Below, in pieces: positions 1 through 11,596 of a stretch of DNA of 64,000 nucleotides. Under the pieces are notes generated by a model. The model searched no databases. It was not told where the DNA came from and saw only the letters and a program-made list of their open reading frames with translations. The first letter of the stretch is position 1. Each line of letters opens with the position of its first letter. The stretch is from Neopestalotiopsis rosae. Taxonomy: Eukaryota > Ascomycota > Sordariomycetes > Amphisphaeriales > Sporocadaceae. The position numbers were made by a program, and so were the translations under genes. Where the stretch lies: positions 5,828,001-5,892,000 of the forward strand of contig JALGAS010000003.1 of the NCBI GenBank assembly GCA_023078685.1, given 5' to 3'.

Positions 1-2057
1 GTTGGTTGATTTCTACCCATGCTTGTATAACCCTGGAAAGAAGAATTGTGGTTCCAATGTTCGTGCCTGCAAACTGTATCGTCCATGTGATATTAGTACG
101 TTTTTAGTGGCAAGAGTAGAATTTGTTCCATCAGGTATGGTACTTACGTTGCAAAGAATCACCGAGAGGAAGCCCATGCCACCGATTGCTCCAACAGTTC
201 CTGTCTTAGTAACCCAGTGATCCCATCCGTGGGCGAAGACCGCGATCCACCCCTTTGTCACCAAAGCTTGTACAAGCGTGAACATGCAGAATGCAAAAGG
301 AATTAGAGCAAAGGGCAGGTGAGAGATGACTGCCGTCATTGTTGGGAATGTCTCCTGTGACCATCTGTACCTTTCTGCAAGAACGATGGTAAGGGTTCGG
401 TGGCTTTGCGTCCGGGTGCCGTTTGTGGGCGAGCCTGTGGAGCTATTTACGACCGTGTCGTTTTCTGACGATGTCATTTCCTCCTGAAGGCGCTGTTGAT
501 CTGGCGCCTTGCCTGTGAATAAACCCTGTCGTTGCCGCAGCCCGTCCTGAGAGCCTTCTTGCTCCATCTTTTCCGCGATTGCAGATTCAACTTCCGTATT
601 CGAACGAGATGGCTCAGGAGTCTTCTCATCATTGCTGGCTTTGTCCTCTGGTGTGGGAGTCTTGGCCAGAGATATACTTTCGTTCTGTTCCCTGTCCTGA
701 TGGATGTTTTGACTCAAATTTGGGAGGCTGGCCTGCGCTTGTCGCTGTCGCTCTTGTTCGCCACGGTACTGCTCGACTTCCTCGCGCCCGTCTTGAGCTA
801 TTTTGCGCGTTTCTTTTCGGTGAATCCATCCATAGCTAAGATCCCAGACTAGCATCACTACGGCGGCTGGCAGCGTGACATAGAAAACAGGTTCTTCTTT
901 GCCCGTGGCATTTAATGCAATGAGAGTTATGAGAGTCGCTGCCATTATGACTGCACCAAATGCTGCACCACCCATGTCCAAGAATGGATTCATGATCTCT
1001 TCGAGGGATAGCAATTGCCCTGCGTCATCGTTGATGTGCTGATTCTCTTCCTCCTCGGCGCGGCCTCTGGCGTTGGGAATATTGGGATTGACTGGCTTCT
1101 TGTTTCTGACTTCCTCGGGTAGCTCGTGGATGTTGATCTTGGAGGGAATAAACCTCTCATCATTGAAGATGATATATAAGAGGAAAGGGAATAGCACAAT
1201 GGCGGTGGCGACTACCGGCACTATCATGTTGGCTGTATAGTGTATAAACTGTATCTCGAAAGCTCCTGCTAAGACCAGATTTGTCGGATTAGATGACACT
1301 AGAATTGCCGAAGCAATGTTGGAAATGGCGAATTGAGCAGTGATCCAGGCCCTTGGGTGAACAATATTGCTAGACACCCGTGTCATGTATGCCAAGAATG
1401 CAGTGCCAGACAGAATGATGGGATCGTTGCCGATGAAACTGCCGAGGACGAAAAAGAAGCTGTAGAGATACAGGAAAAGCCTGTGGCCAGCACCGCCTCC
1501 TTTCTGAAGGACTTTGAAGGCCAGCCATCGAATGAGACCAGACGCGTCTATGGATATGGCAATATAGGCCAGTGATATGAAAAATAGCATAATATCATAT
1601 GGCTTGATGTTGTTGGCCTCAATAACGCCACCGTATACTTCATCACGGCCAATGGCAAGAATGGCCAAGAGGAACAGGTCGGCTATGAGCGGTGCAGTCA
1701 GAAAGTTCATGGGAAATCTGAACCGGCAAAAGGCGCTGAGCGCGCCATGACGGGAGCGCGCCTGCCTTGGCGAGATGATTCTTAGAGTGCTCAGCGTATC
1801 CAGAATCCACTGGACCAAAACGCGCGGAACGTAGATCGGAATATGGTATGGAAAGAGCACATTGATATCTACATCCAGGTCAGCATTGTTGTACCAAAGT
1901 CTGTGGAATTGACACCTGGTACGCGACGGCGATTGTTGGCGTGGTACTCACTAGTCAATACGAAGACAATGAGAGTGACGATTGACCGCCATTCCCTGAT
2001 CTTGCCCGTGTCCAGGTCAGTCTGGTCCCCGTCTTGTGCCATGTCAAAGAGGCTCAA
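1..2057 (-). CDS. Anion permease of the CitMHS/ArsB (SLC13-like) type, 3' end beyond window
   Basis: Multi-pass plasma or organelle membrane permease, probably for an organic or inorganic anion; the substrate cannot be read from sequence. Exons on the minus strand: 2057-1952, 1868-148, 73-1 (continues past the left edge). Introns 1869-1951 and 74-147 have GTGAGT/TAG and GTAAGT/CAG ends. The last splice matters: reading straight on from 148 gives a meaningless tail and a stop, while splicing to 73 restores the family signature (GTNIGTTILL followed by a hydrophobic helix). An SNPTNLVLAG motif is in the N-terminal half. A charged, low-complexity loop rich in E, Q, S and P lies roughly at residues 270-450 between two membrane halves. 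Two methionines (MSLFDM) near 2057 could start translation; I use the first. Family assignment is firm, substrate is not. Confidence 0.82.
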
Positions 2058-3478
2058 GGACTAGAGCTGTATCACAGCTCTAGTTAGCGGGGATTTGACG
2101 TCGCCCGAAGGGTTGACAGTTGCAACGATGTCAAATTCTTGGGAGCCTCACGTTCAAGTACTCCTGCTGGTCGCACAACAACTCCAGGCTTAGGTTTCTG
2201 CCCGACCGCTAATTGCCTATCCACTGCTCGTGCCCAGCAGAGTCTGCCCAGAAGACTAGAACAGTGCCGAGTGCGCTAGCAATCAATTGGGCGGAAGGAC
2301 AAGACAAAGGCGTGAATTTTTTTGCGCAGAAGAGGCTCTTGGTGATAGAATGCCGACAGAAAATTCCAATTCGCTTCTTGGCTGCTTCGACGTTAGCGTG
2401 TAAAGTTTCCTTGTCGTGACAGTCACTGCTGTGCTCTCAGCGGCCCAATGGTGCACGGGTCTTTTCGATGTGGCTGTGATTGGCGAGGAACAGTCACTGC
2501 CACGACCCAGCCAAGTCATTTAGGGTGATGATGGTCACCGTAATCAATGTTATCGGGTAGCTTTCCGGTGCTCGTGTCAGGATGTCTAAGCCTCCCATCC
2601 CCTGGCAGGTACGTCACCAGCTAGAAGGAAGCAAAGATGGAAGGAACTTGGAAGTTTTAGCAGTGGAGATTAACCCCGCAATCCGCCAAAGAAGCTAACC
2701 AGAAGCTGGGGTGTGGGTTCTGAGTCTGACTGACAGCAGCCATAACACCGAGCCTCACCACCACAACACCACCACTTTGAATTGACCTTCGCTGGTCGAA
2801 ATCTCAATGCCACGGCTCTTTAGAAGGTTACTTCCGCGTTCTGATAGCTTAGCGGAAGGCATGTGGAAGATGTTCTGGGCAGGCAATTGGACCATAAACC
2901 TTTGTTAGAAGGTGATCGCCGTATGGCTCAATCATCGGCCATTTTGTCGATTTCTTGCATACATTCCCTTCTAATCTCAGCAGTTCCGGTCATCTCACTG
3001 CAGCATCCAACCTCCCTCTGCGTCGGCTCGTGGTCGATCTCCGCAAATCAGCATCGTGCTGCGCCATATTCGCACCGCAGGCAGACGTCCTTCTCCCGAG
3101 CTGCAGATCTTACCATGTCAAAAGCTCGAAGGATTCGCTTAGCTCCTAAATGCCAAGACACAAAGCACAATTGTGCAGACGCCCACTTTTGAGTTCGTGG
3201 CTTCTTTCAGCCCTGTCTCTAGCCGATCCAGAAGTTCTTCGGTGCCTTCCGGTGCCTTCAACGGTCAACACTGCCCAAGGTCGCACAATGCCACGACTTG
3301 AGGCTCCCATGAATTCTGCCGTTGAAAAAAACTGCCTTGCCCATGTCTTTGACGACTGCAGCATTCATCCACTCTCCTACATCTGCACCCCACGTTTTTT
3401 GCCCAACAACAACACGGCTTTCACCGCTGTGCTGTGCCAGCCGCTGAGCTCTTCACTTGAGTAGGAGGAAATGCCGAC
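2058..3478. other. Intergenic region, no supported gene
   Basis: About 1.4 kb between divergently transcribed genes. Short open frames exist on both strands (for example 2863-3192) but none has family motifs, splice support or coding-like composition. It presumably holds both promoters. I see no repeat or RNA gene. Confidence 0.5.
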
Positions 3479-5568
3479 ATGCCGGCGATACCGGCGTCCG
3501 CAACGCTGCTGCATGGCCTCGTTGACCGCGACATAAACGCTACTGCCGACCCGTTGAAAGTAGTCTGCGCTTGGCCGGTCAGTGGTCAATATGGCCCGGG
3601 ATCGAGGTATTTGTATGAGCCTTTCACCCTAGCACGTAAATAATTGTTCAACTTACTGACATCCTCCTAGATACTATGTTTTGGTTATAGCATGTCTGCT
3701 TGCCCGGAGAGTAGATTGGCTCAAAAGGGCTTGCCTGGCTGCCGCGCTCATCTTACCCGCGGTCGCCGCCATACACGGCATTGTATTGGCGATCTTGCAC
3801 ACCGACGGTACGTTTGCTGTGAAGTCGTAAGTGTATAATTCCAACTAATATGATGCACTAGATGCGGTCGACATGGACTTATATGGGGCGTTCCAATTGT
3901 GCTCAATTGGCATCTTGGCTGGCCCGGTCACCGTGAAACTCTCCGACACATACTTTCTTGATCGTGGCCGAAATATTATTTTCGCATGGACTGGGCTCAT
4001 ACTGGCCGGGCTGCTGAGTTTGACTGTCGAGTTCTATCGAACAAACAGCGTGCCTTGCTCGACAGGTCCTTCCGGCGAACCACTTGTCAACAGCAACCCG
4101 GGCGCTTTCCCCTATGACGGAACCTTCCAGTGTGGTCTCCGCTGTGATATCGGTCCTGGAAATCCTTGGTCTCCCATGCGCGCATGGGACTCGAGCACAA
4201 ATAATATTTATGTAAATTTATCCCCGATACTGGGCGGTGCGTTTTCCCATGTTGACTGACAGTGTGCTGGCTAGGTAATTCCGGCCCCTTATGCTCTTAC
4301 TTTTGGTACCGCTACGCTTCTTGCAGCTGCTTGCTGCCTACCCGCCATTCTCAATCTCGTCACCATGTGGAATCGTATCGCCGAGTTCAACTGGAGACAA
4401 CGTTGGTTCCGTCGAAACCCAGAGAACCCCAACGAAGTCATTGAAGGAACCAATGGCGCTACTCCTCTGAACATGTTCCACGTGAACGAAGACATTAAGA
4501 AGTATCTGAGTATTGCTGTCGAACTGCCTGTCTTTGGTGCTGCTGTGTTGGCGATATTAGTGATTGGCGAGAAAAACTTTTGGAGCAGACCTGTTAATTA
4601 CATGACTGAACCTATAGCCAGTATTGGTGAGTGCTCCAGTCATGGTGAACCAAGATAATTTGCCTTGCTGACTTGTTCTATTAGGTCAATGGGGATCAAT
4701 CGTCGGAACCGGGCTCGCCGTCATCGGCTCAATGTTCGTAGTCATGGCTCGAGAAGCAGACGACGAAGCTGCGTCGCAAACTTCCGAACCCAAAGGAGCG
4801 CTTGCAGATCATCATGAAGGAATACTTCAAAACCATCCTCGACCTTTGCCAACGGTGCATCAAGCGGAGCAACACGACTCTCCGAGTGGTGGCAGACACG
4901 AGTCCTCTCCTCACAATTTTGGATCCAGCCTGGTGACAACCTTTACTAGACTCTCCCATGGGACCTTTGAAACAGATGCTGGAAATAGACGCAAGTTCGC
5001 TGGGTACCTCAGTAAGGTCAGTGACTACATCGGCACGCCCTCACGCAAAAGATATGACGTTTCGGAGTTCCAGCAAGGCCCCGCGATGAATTATCCCGAG
5101 GTGCCAGGAGAGACAAATCGCAATGAACATCTTAGAAAAGTGAGACAAAGGTGGCCAACACCATCAATCCGGGAGGCATCACGGAACGGTAGCCCTGATT
5201 CTCACATTGATTTCGGGAACGACACGCCAGAGTCGCCACAATCTCCTACCTCAGGCCAATTGCCTTCAATGCCTCGAGCGACTAGAGCCAGTACGCTGCC
5301 CACTTCGGGCGATAGGAGCTTGAGTTTCGGCGAACCAGCATCATCAGGAGAACATCGCGGACGTTCCAGATTGCGGCGTGATACTCTAGAAGTTCCCTCG
5401 CCAACCCGCATCAGTCATATTCGGAATGATCTTTTAATGCCCTCAACACCCACGATCGCTTTACCAGCCAGCGATCATTTACCCGCCATCATGATCTCTT
5501 CGGAAACAGAACCAAATTCGGCATCGGGAAGCCCTGATTCTCCGAATCACCATTCAACACACGGTTAG
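3479..5568 (+). CDS. Uncharacterised multi-pass membrane protein with long disordered tail
   Basis: Predicted 616 aa from five exons: 3479-3606, 3671-3807, 3862-4211, 4275-4626, 4685-5568; all introns are 54-64 bp and phases close exactly. Residues 1 to about 340 hold several hydrophobic segments separated by short loops, including an extracellular-looking loop with CSTGPSGEP and paired cysteines (QCGLRCD). From about residue 345 the protein is a long hydrophilic tail rich in S, P, R and T, probably cytosolic and disordered. I do not recognise the family; it resembles the many fungal multi-pass proteins annotated only as hypothetical. The start is the ATG at 3479, the first that opens the frame leading into the membrane exons; an ATG at 3471 is in another frame that stops quickly. 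Confidence 0.72.
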
Positions 5569-6424
5569 CCGCCACATAATGATACCACAGCATTTGGCGG
5601 TGCCTTTCTATTCCAAATATATCAGATATGTCAGACGTATGGGACTGCGTCGCTGCAAAGGAGGGCCTATCTCCATAGTGCGGCATCGAATCGAATAATG
5701 ATGAACGTCCATGTACATGAAGTGCTTTTGGGGGAGTCATGGAAGACAAGGGTGTGCGCATTACGAAATATTTAGGTATGTTAATGGCGTTTTGGATCTG
5801 GGCATTGTGTCGCACGGCGTCTGGTTGAATTGATGGTGCTCAATATTGGGGGTTGTCGCAGGGTGTGCTTGCGATTGAACTACTACTTCTGCGGCAACGC
5901 CGGACAGTTTCCCTTTCGATGATACCTGAGTAGATAAACAATGGTCATGACTTCTATAAGAGCAAACGCAACATGAGAGATACCGATACCTACAGCCGTA
6001 GTGTGAAGTCGAGGCAATTATTACGGTTGATATGTAAGCATCAATGGATGAATCTATAGGTAGATCTGCCGATGTGTTCAACCGCCGAAGCGCGTGGCCT
6101 AGTCCTGACCACTGATCGACTGAAGCTGCCGCCCGTCACCAGCACCAAACGCTTAGCTGCAGGGCGATCACTAAGCTTTCAGTACATGATGCAATCAATG
6201 CTTCAGAACCTGAGGTGAGCGACACTATAGACGCTGCGCGGGAATTGAGTTTCTGATTACTCAATTCATTTCCCCGCAGTCAAGGCAACACACTATGTGC
6301 ATGCAAGAATATGTGCAACCGGCTATAAAACGGCCACGTCCCAGCTTGACGATCACCTGTGCTATTGCAATAATCATCACTCCCTGATTGAGTGCAGCCC
6401 ACATAGTGAAACTTCAAAGTAGAC
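5569..6424. other. Intergenic region, no supported gene
   Basis: About 0.85 kb between two plus-strand genes. Minus-strand open frames at 5489-5815 and 5761-6081 overlap each other and the preceding gene tail and show no motif. Likely terminator of the upstream gene and promoter of the nitroreductase gene. Confidence 0.45.
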
Positions 6425-7239
6425 ATGGCCGCGGCGAGAACAACACCACCACCAGAGGAGACGGCACACTCCAAGGCGGAATGCCAGCACAAACACAGCT
6501 ACAGCATGCTGCTGGACGAGGCCATCATCAGCCGGCACTCGACGCGAGTCTTCAAATCGCAGCCAGTGCCCGATGAGATATTGCGGTCGGCGCTGGAACT
6601 GGCAACTCACGCGCCGTCCAACTCCAATACGCAGGCCTGGCGGCTTTACATCGTGACCGGTTCTGCACTAGACCGGCTCAAGGGGGCGCTGCACAAGGAG
6701 GCGTCGTCAGGGGCGGCGCCCAACATCCCGCCGCTGCCCGAGCAGTTCCGTGCATCGCGCTCCGAGCTAGGGCGCAAGATCTACGGCGAGGGCTGGGGCA
6801 TCCCGCGCGAAGACGCCGAGGCCCGCAAGAATGCCGTGCTGCGGAACTTTGAGTTCTTTGGTGGGCCGGTCGGGATCATTGTCTGCATGAGCAAGCAGCT
6901 GCCCGGATTTGCCGCCATGAGCATTGGAAGTAAGTTTTACTCCATGTGAAATGCTGGATGAATCGATGGAAAGAAGCCCTGCTGATCAACGTGCATTGAA
7001 ACAATAAAGTGTACCTGCAGACGTTCCTCCTAGCACTGACGGAGCAGGGCATCGGCAGCTGTGTTCAGGTGAGCATAGCGGGCTACCGGGACGTGGTGCG
7101 TCAGGCAGTAGGTGTGGCCGATAACCTCGAGATCCTATGCGGAGTGTCCGTTGGCTATGAGGACGAGGAATTCAATGTGAACAAGGTGCGCATTGGGCGA
7201 TTTGGTGTAGAGGACACCACGGTCTTTGTCAAGGACTAG
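6425..7239 (+). CDS. Nitroreductase-family flavoprotein
   Basis: Predicted 244 aa from exons 6425-6929 and 7010-7239 (79-bp intron, GTAAGT/AAG). FMN-dependent NAD(P)H oxidoreductases of this family reduce nitro groups, quinones or other electron acceptors; the natural substrate here is unknown. FMN-binding signatures are visible: SRHSTR at residues 36-41 and PSNSNTQAW at 64-72, then GIGSCVQ and a C-terminal VSVGYED...NKVRIGR segment, as in bacterial-type nitroreductases of about 220-250 aa. No signal peptide, so probably cytosolic. It is followed after 1.2 kb by a secreted quercetinase; a joint role in aromatic-compound handling is only a guess. Start is the first ATG in frame. Confidence 0.85.
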
Positions 7240-8425
7240 CGGCTATAACTGGAGCCCCCGGGAAGATCCAATACGAAGAGTTGAAAGCCGGACCAGAAAC
7301 AAGCCAGAAGGGCCGATAGACAAATACGATAGTCCAATTAAGATCTTGTTGCCTAGCATTGAAAATTAGTGATGCTTGACTACAAAGTACCTCTAGTCGC
7401 GAAAGATTCCTGCAGCAATGATTCGTGCAGTTCGCGATTACTCAGCGGCATGTGCTCTATGCGCGAATTCCGCGAGAGAAGAGGTCGAGATGTCCATCAA
7501 AAAGCAATACTCAAACATGTGAAATGCCGATGAATTCGATAAATACTGTGTATCAGAGCGTATTGTTCATGGCCCCTCGGTGATACGAAGGATGAAAATT
7601 GCATCGATTGCCAGGGATATTTGCTAAGCATTAATGTATGATCCGGAGATTCCGTCCTGGGCAGCGGAATTCCCGGTCATGATTTAGATTAGCGACTGCG
7701 CTTGGCCCCGTCCCGATTCAGGAACCACAAGGTTAGCGAGTGGACATTCGGAACCCTCTTGTTTCACGAAACACGCAACGTTCCTCTCGAAATTGACGTA
7801 TTATTGGTAAAAACTGCCGTTCATGCTCCATGGATGAGGCCCACGGGTCGATCCACTCCGCCTCTTTTCGGCATTGACGGCCATGCACATTGCATCTCAT
7901 CCTTGCGTCGAATAAACCTTCAGCACTTTTACTGCAGTAAAGGGCAGAAGCAAAAAAAGAGGACACGGCCGGCCTCCTGGGACGGTGTCCGATAAACACG
8001 CATGTGCCCTGTTCATCGATCCACTGCAGATCATCAAGAAAGTCGCAACAGCCCACATGGTCTTCCCAAAAGATCCGTAATGACGCCTTGAGCCTCGCAG
8101 ATTGGGAACGACTCCCCGTCTTGTTCGCAGTCATGACTGGGTATTGGATCCGGAAAGTGCGGGTTCATCATTGACCCTTATCCCATCGGCAAATATGGAC
8201 GGGGCCTGGCAGTGGACTGACTGGCCATGGGCTCCCCTATATACATGATCATGTCCTCGACCTTGGTCCTTGGCGATGATCGTCTCAGAGTACCGTCTTC
8301 CTTGTCCTGTCCAGATCGCCAAGTTCGGATAAGCTCTCGATATCAGAGGCCCAGCAACAATCCTATCTGGATAGTGCTCTTTCTCGAAGCTCATACAAGG
8401 GTCATCTCACAGTAACGGATCTACA
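7240..8425. other. Intergenic region / quercetinase promoter
   Basis: About 1.2 kb. A TATA-like CCTATATACA sits near 8234-8243, about 185 bp before the quercetinase ATG. A minus-strand frame at 7733-8134 begins with ATG but has no recognisable motif and I do not annotate it as a gene. Confidence 0.45.
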
Positions 8426-9568
8426 ATGAAGACTGCAGCCGTCCTCGCCTCGGCCATCTCCTTGGCCGCCGCCTTTCCCCAGTCTCTGGGAAGAAGGGCA
8501 GGCAACGAGAGCATTCTCGTCGACGAGGCTCCTCAGTATGCCCGACCATACGCCCTGCGCAAGGGCAGCGGCCAGGCAGTCCAGGTCGGCTCCCAGATCT
8601 ACCGCTTCTCGGTCACTGGCAACTCCTCCGACGGCGCCTTTACGCTGATGCAGACCAACGCCGCCACGGGTGCTGGCCTTGGTGTCCTGCCTCACATTCA
8701 CAAGACGCACTACGAGAACTTCTACTGCACCAAGGGCAGAGTCCAGCTCTGGGCTGAGACTGACGCTGCCGGCGAGTCCGCTCGTCTGCTGTCGCAGGGT
8801 GACTACGGTGCTGTTCCTCACAACACTACCCACACCTTCCAGATCATGGACCCCGACACGCAGCTCACGGGTGTCATTCAACCTGGTGGCTTTGAGGCGC
8901 TCTTCATCGCCCTTGCCTCGAGCACTTTCGACTCGGCCGTAGGTTCCGAGTACATTCCCGCCGACATCTCTGACGCCACCGCCTCGGACTCGTCGGTCAT
9001 CTCTGCCCTCGAGGCCTTTGACGTGTACGCTCAGCTCGAGTACAACCCCCGCCGCGACATGGTCAACGGCAGCGCCGGTGGCGCCGCCAACTGGCACAAC
9101 GGCACCAACGAACTGGGTGCCGACGCCGCCACCCCTAACTTTGTCGCCAAGGGCTGGGGCCCCAAGTACCTCAACACGGACGGCGGCATCTACCGCATCA
9201 TGTCCCCCCTCGCCACCGGCGACCAGACGGCCGGCAACTTCACCATGGGCAACATGGTCATCAGCCGCATGATGTCCAACATGACGGCCGAGACCGTCTC
9301 GTACCCGGCCGCCGTGGCCTTCCAGCTCGAGGAGGGCCAGCTCGTCGTCGACGTCGACGGCTACGAGAGCGTCTCGCTGATCCAGGGCGACGTCGTCTTC
9401 GTCCCCGCCGAAACCTCGTTCAGCTACTACGCCACCGCCGCCTACACCAAGGTGCTGTACGTCACCGGCGGCGGCGACGGCTGCATGGACCACGAGCTCA
9501 TGCAGAGGGCCGAGTCTTGGAACTACACGACCTACCCGGTCGAGGCTGGTTACAAGGCCAAGTATTAA
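8426..9568 (+). CDS. Secreted bicupin quercetin 2,3-dioxygenase
   Basis: Predicted 380 aa, intronless, with a signal peptide at residues 1-16 (MKTAAV...LAAAF). The enzyme opens the heterocyclic ring of flavonols such as quercetin with O2, releasing a depside and CO. The metal site of the N-terminal cupin is intact: H90, H92, E97 and H136, with the same spacing as the copper ligands of the Aspergillus japonicus enzyme. A second cupin domain occupies about residues 200-360 and lacks an obvious full metal set, as in known fungal quercetinases. N-glycosylation sequons (NSS, NTT, NGS, NFT, NMT) fit secretion. The coding region is strongly GC-rich at third positions, so long antisense frames appear opposite it; they are shadows. 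Confidence 0.9.
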   Translation: MKTAAVLASAISLAAAFPQSLGRRAGNESILVDEAPQYARPYALRKGSGQAVQVGSQIYRFSVTGNSSDGAFTLMQTNAATGAGLGVLPHIHKTHYENFYCTKGRVQLWAETDAAGESARLLSQGDYGAVPHNTTHTFQIMDPDTQLTGVIQPGGFEALFIALASSTFDSAVGSEYIPADISDATASDSSVISALEAFDVYAQLEYNPRRDMVNGSAGGAANWHNGTNELGADAATPNFVAKGWGPKYLNTDGGIYRIMSPLATGDQTAGNFTMGNMVISRMMSNMTAETVSYPAAVAFQLEEGQLVVDVDGYESVSLIQGDVVFVPAETSFSYYATAAYTKVLYVTGGGDGCMDHELMQRAESWNYTTYPVEAGYKAKY

Positions 9569-10199
9569 TTGATTTGCGATAATACCATTTCTATTCAATA
9601 TGTATAAAGCTTGACAAAGTAAATAGACAGCATGAGAAGGAGCCAAAAACGAAAGCGATTGACAAGATATTGAACGTTGTTTGAGGACACATCATTCCAC
9701 GAAAACGATATATGACTTGCTGACAGCCTCGTGAACGTGAATGAATCTGCTATACATCAAATCAAAGTTGGTGCCCTGGGGACATGATTTGCATGAGACT
9801 CTCGATTTTGAACAGGCAAACGTCGTCAATGTGGTTCGCGTTGGAATATGGCTCACCCAGATGCAGACGGTAGTGATAGCGGAATTGCCGGTCCGCCAAC
9901 GGGCCGCCAGTCACAGTCAAAACCAATGGTGTGTCAGGTCGCATCCGAGGAAATCTGAACACCTTCCATTTCAGGGTCATCACGTTTCAATCAGCAGGAG
10001 GCAAGATAAAACGTCATGGCACTTCGCGTGGATTGGAGTCCTTACAGGCCTCCATAATCACCAATACTCACATTCGTGCGACTCGAAAGAACAATAACAT
10101 TCAGGAGTCTTCCACCTAATAGGCAGCTTGAACTATAGCTTCACGAACTCTCAAGATCAAACTCCACCACCGGATCCAACTACATAAACTCTGAGCAGG
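9569..10199. other. Intergenic region, no supported gene
   Basis: About 0.63 kb between two plus-strand genes; only short frames without motifs. Probable terminator and promoter. Confidence 0.45.
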
Positions 10200-11445
10200 A
10201 TGATCGGGCAAGGCGTTCCAGAGCCGGCGACAGAGCTTGGTCGGCACAGGATATTCTCCTCAAGCGCCGCCATGAGAGTGTCTCCTCTCCAGCTCGGCGG
10301 AATGTCCATTGGAGAAGCATGGGCCGGGTTTCTGGGCTCCATGGACAAGGAGTCCTCGTTCAAACTACTCGACGCCTTCTGGGAGGCTGGAGGTAACCTT
10401 GTCGATACCTCGAGCAACTATCAAGATGAGCAGTCGGAGACGTGGATCGGCGAGTGGATGCAAGAGCGAGGCAATCGCGACTCCATGATCGTCGCCACAA
10501 AGTTCACCACGGACTACCGCAGCTATGCCGTCGGCAAAGGTCCCCAAGCCGCCAACTTTAGCGGCAACCACCGCAAGCTCATCCACATGTGCGTCCGGGA
10601 CTCTTTGAAGAAGTTGCAGACCGACTACATTGACATTCTCTACATGCATTGGTGGGACCATACAACATCGATCAAGGAGCTCATGGATACGCTGCACATG
10701 CTTGTGGTGCAGGGCAAGGTTCTCTACCTTGGAGTCTCAGACACGCCAGCATGGATCGTAGCAGCGGCAAACACATATGCTGTCGAGCAAGGAAAGACGC
10801 CGTTTAGCGTCTACCAGGGGAGATGGAACGTAATGAACCGAGCGTTTGAGAGGGACATCATCCCAATGGCCAGGCACTTTGGAATGGCATTAGCCCCGTA
10901 AGTGTTACTTGACTGCTTCTTGTCTCATGCTTTAGAATTTCAAACTCACAACACCACGAACCGATGAAAACAAGAGACTAATTTGACATTTGCGTTGAAG
11001 CTGGGACGTCATGGGCGGAGGCAAGTTCCAGACCAAAGAAGCCATCGAAAAGCGCAAAGAAGCTGGAGAGCCACTGCGCCTACTGTCCGGCGCATACCAA
11101 ACCCCAGAGGAGGTGAGAATGAGTGCCGCCCTGGCCAAGGTCGCGGCCGAGCACAATATCGAGTCCATCACCGCCATTGCCTTGGCCTACGTGCTGCATA
11201 AGGCGCCCAATGTGTTCCCGATTGTGGGAGGCAGAAAAGTCGAACATCTACAGGATAATATTCGCGCGCTGAGCATCAAATTGACAGACCAACAAATTGC
11301 GTTTCTGGAGAATGTGAGACCATTTCAGTTGGGATTTCCTCACGACTTTATCGGGCCCGATCCCAATTTGACTGGCAAATCGAATTGGCTCGCGCGCACA
11401 AGCCATGTCGTCTTCCCGAATGCCCAGAAACAGAAATCAATCTAG
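10200..11445 (+). CDS. Aldo/keto reductase (aryl-alcohol dehydrogenase / norsolorinate reductase-like)
   Basis: Predicted 380 aa from exons 10200-10897 and 11001-11445 (103-bp intron). NADP(H)-dependent reductase of the AKR9-like fungal group that includes yeast AAD proteins and NorA-type enzymes. The catalytic tetrad is present: D69 in [12 protein letters not shown]74, K101 in VATKFT and H150 in YMHWWDH. The intron falls within a [11 protein letters not shown] motif that is characteristic of the group and is restored by the splice. The C-terminal part contains the cofactor-binding [11 protein letters not shown] segment. No signal peptide, cytosolic. Substrate unknown. It is convergent with the arabinofuranosidase gene, only 151 bp away. 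Confidence 0.88.
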
Positions 11446-11596
11446 GAGAGCATGGCGAGATTAAGGCTGACATAATGAAGACCATTTTCAGTTTTGAATG
11501 AAATTAAATATCCTCTCTGCTACGTATTGACCGCCGTCAAAGACGGGTGTGAGGTATATAAACACAAAAGTCAGCACAATGGCATGTCTTTTCTTT

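Noticed and set aside
13..141. Read-through C-terminus of the anion permease ending at position 13
   Set aside because: A 74-bp intron (74-147) with good ends restores the conserved GTNIGTTILL motif; the read-through tail has no similarity to the family.
7733..8134. Minus-strand 133-codon frame with ATG upstream of the quercetinase gene
   Set aside because: No motif, no splice or context support, and a second frame overlaps it; not enough to call a gene.
8402..9646. 414-codon open frame antisense to the quercetinase gene
   Set aside because: Arises from the strong GC bias at third codon positions of the true gene; its product is a low-complexity V/G/D/R-rich chain without domains.
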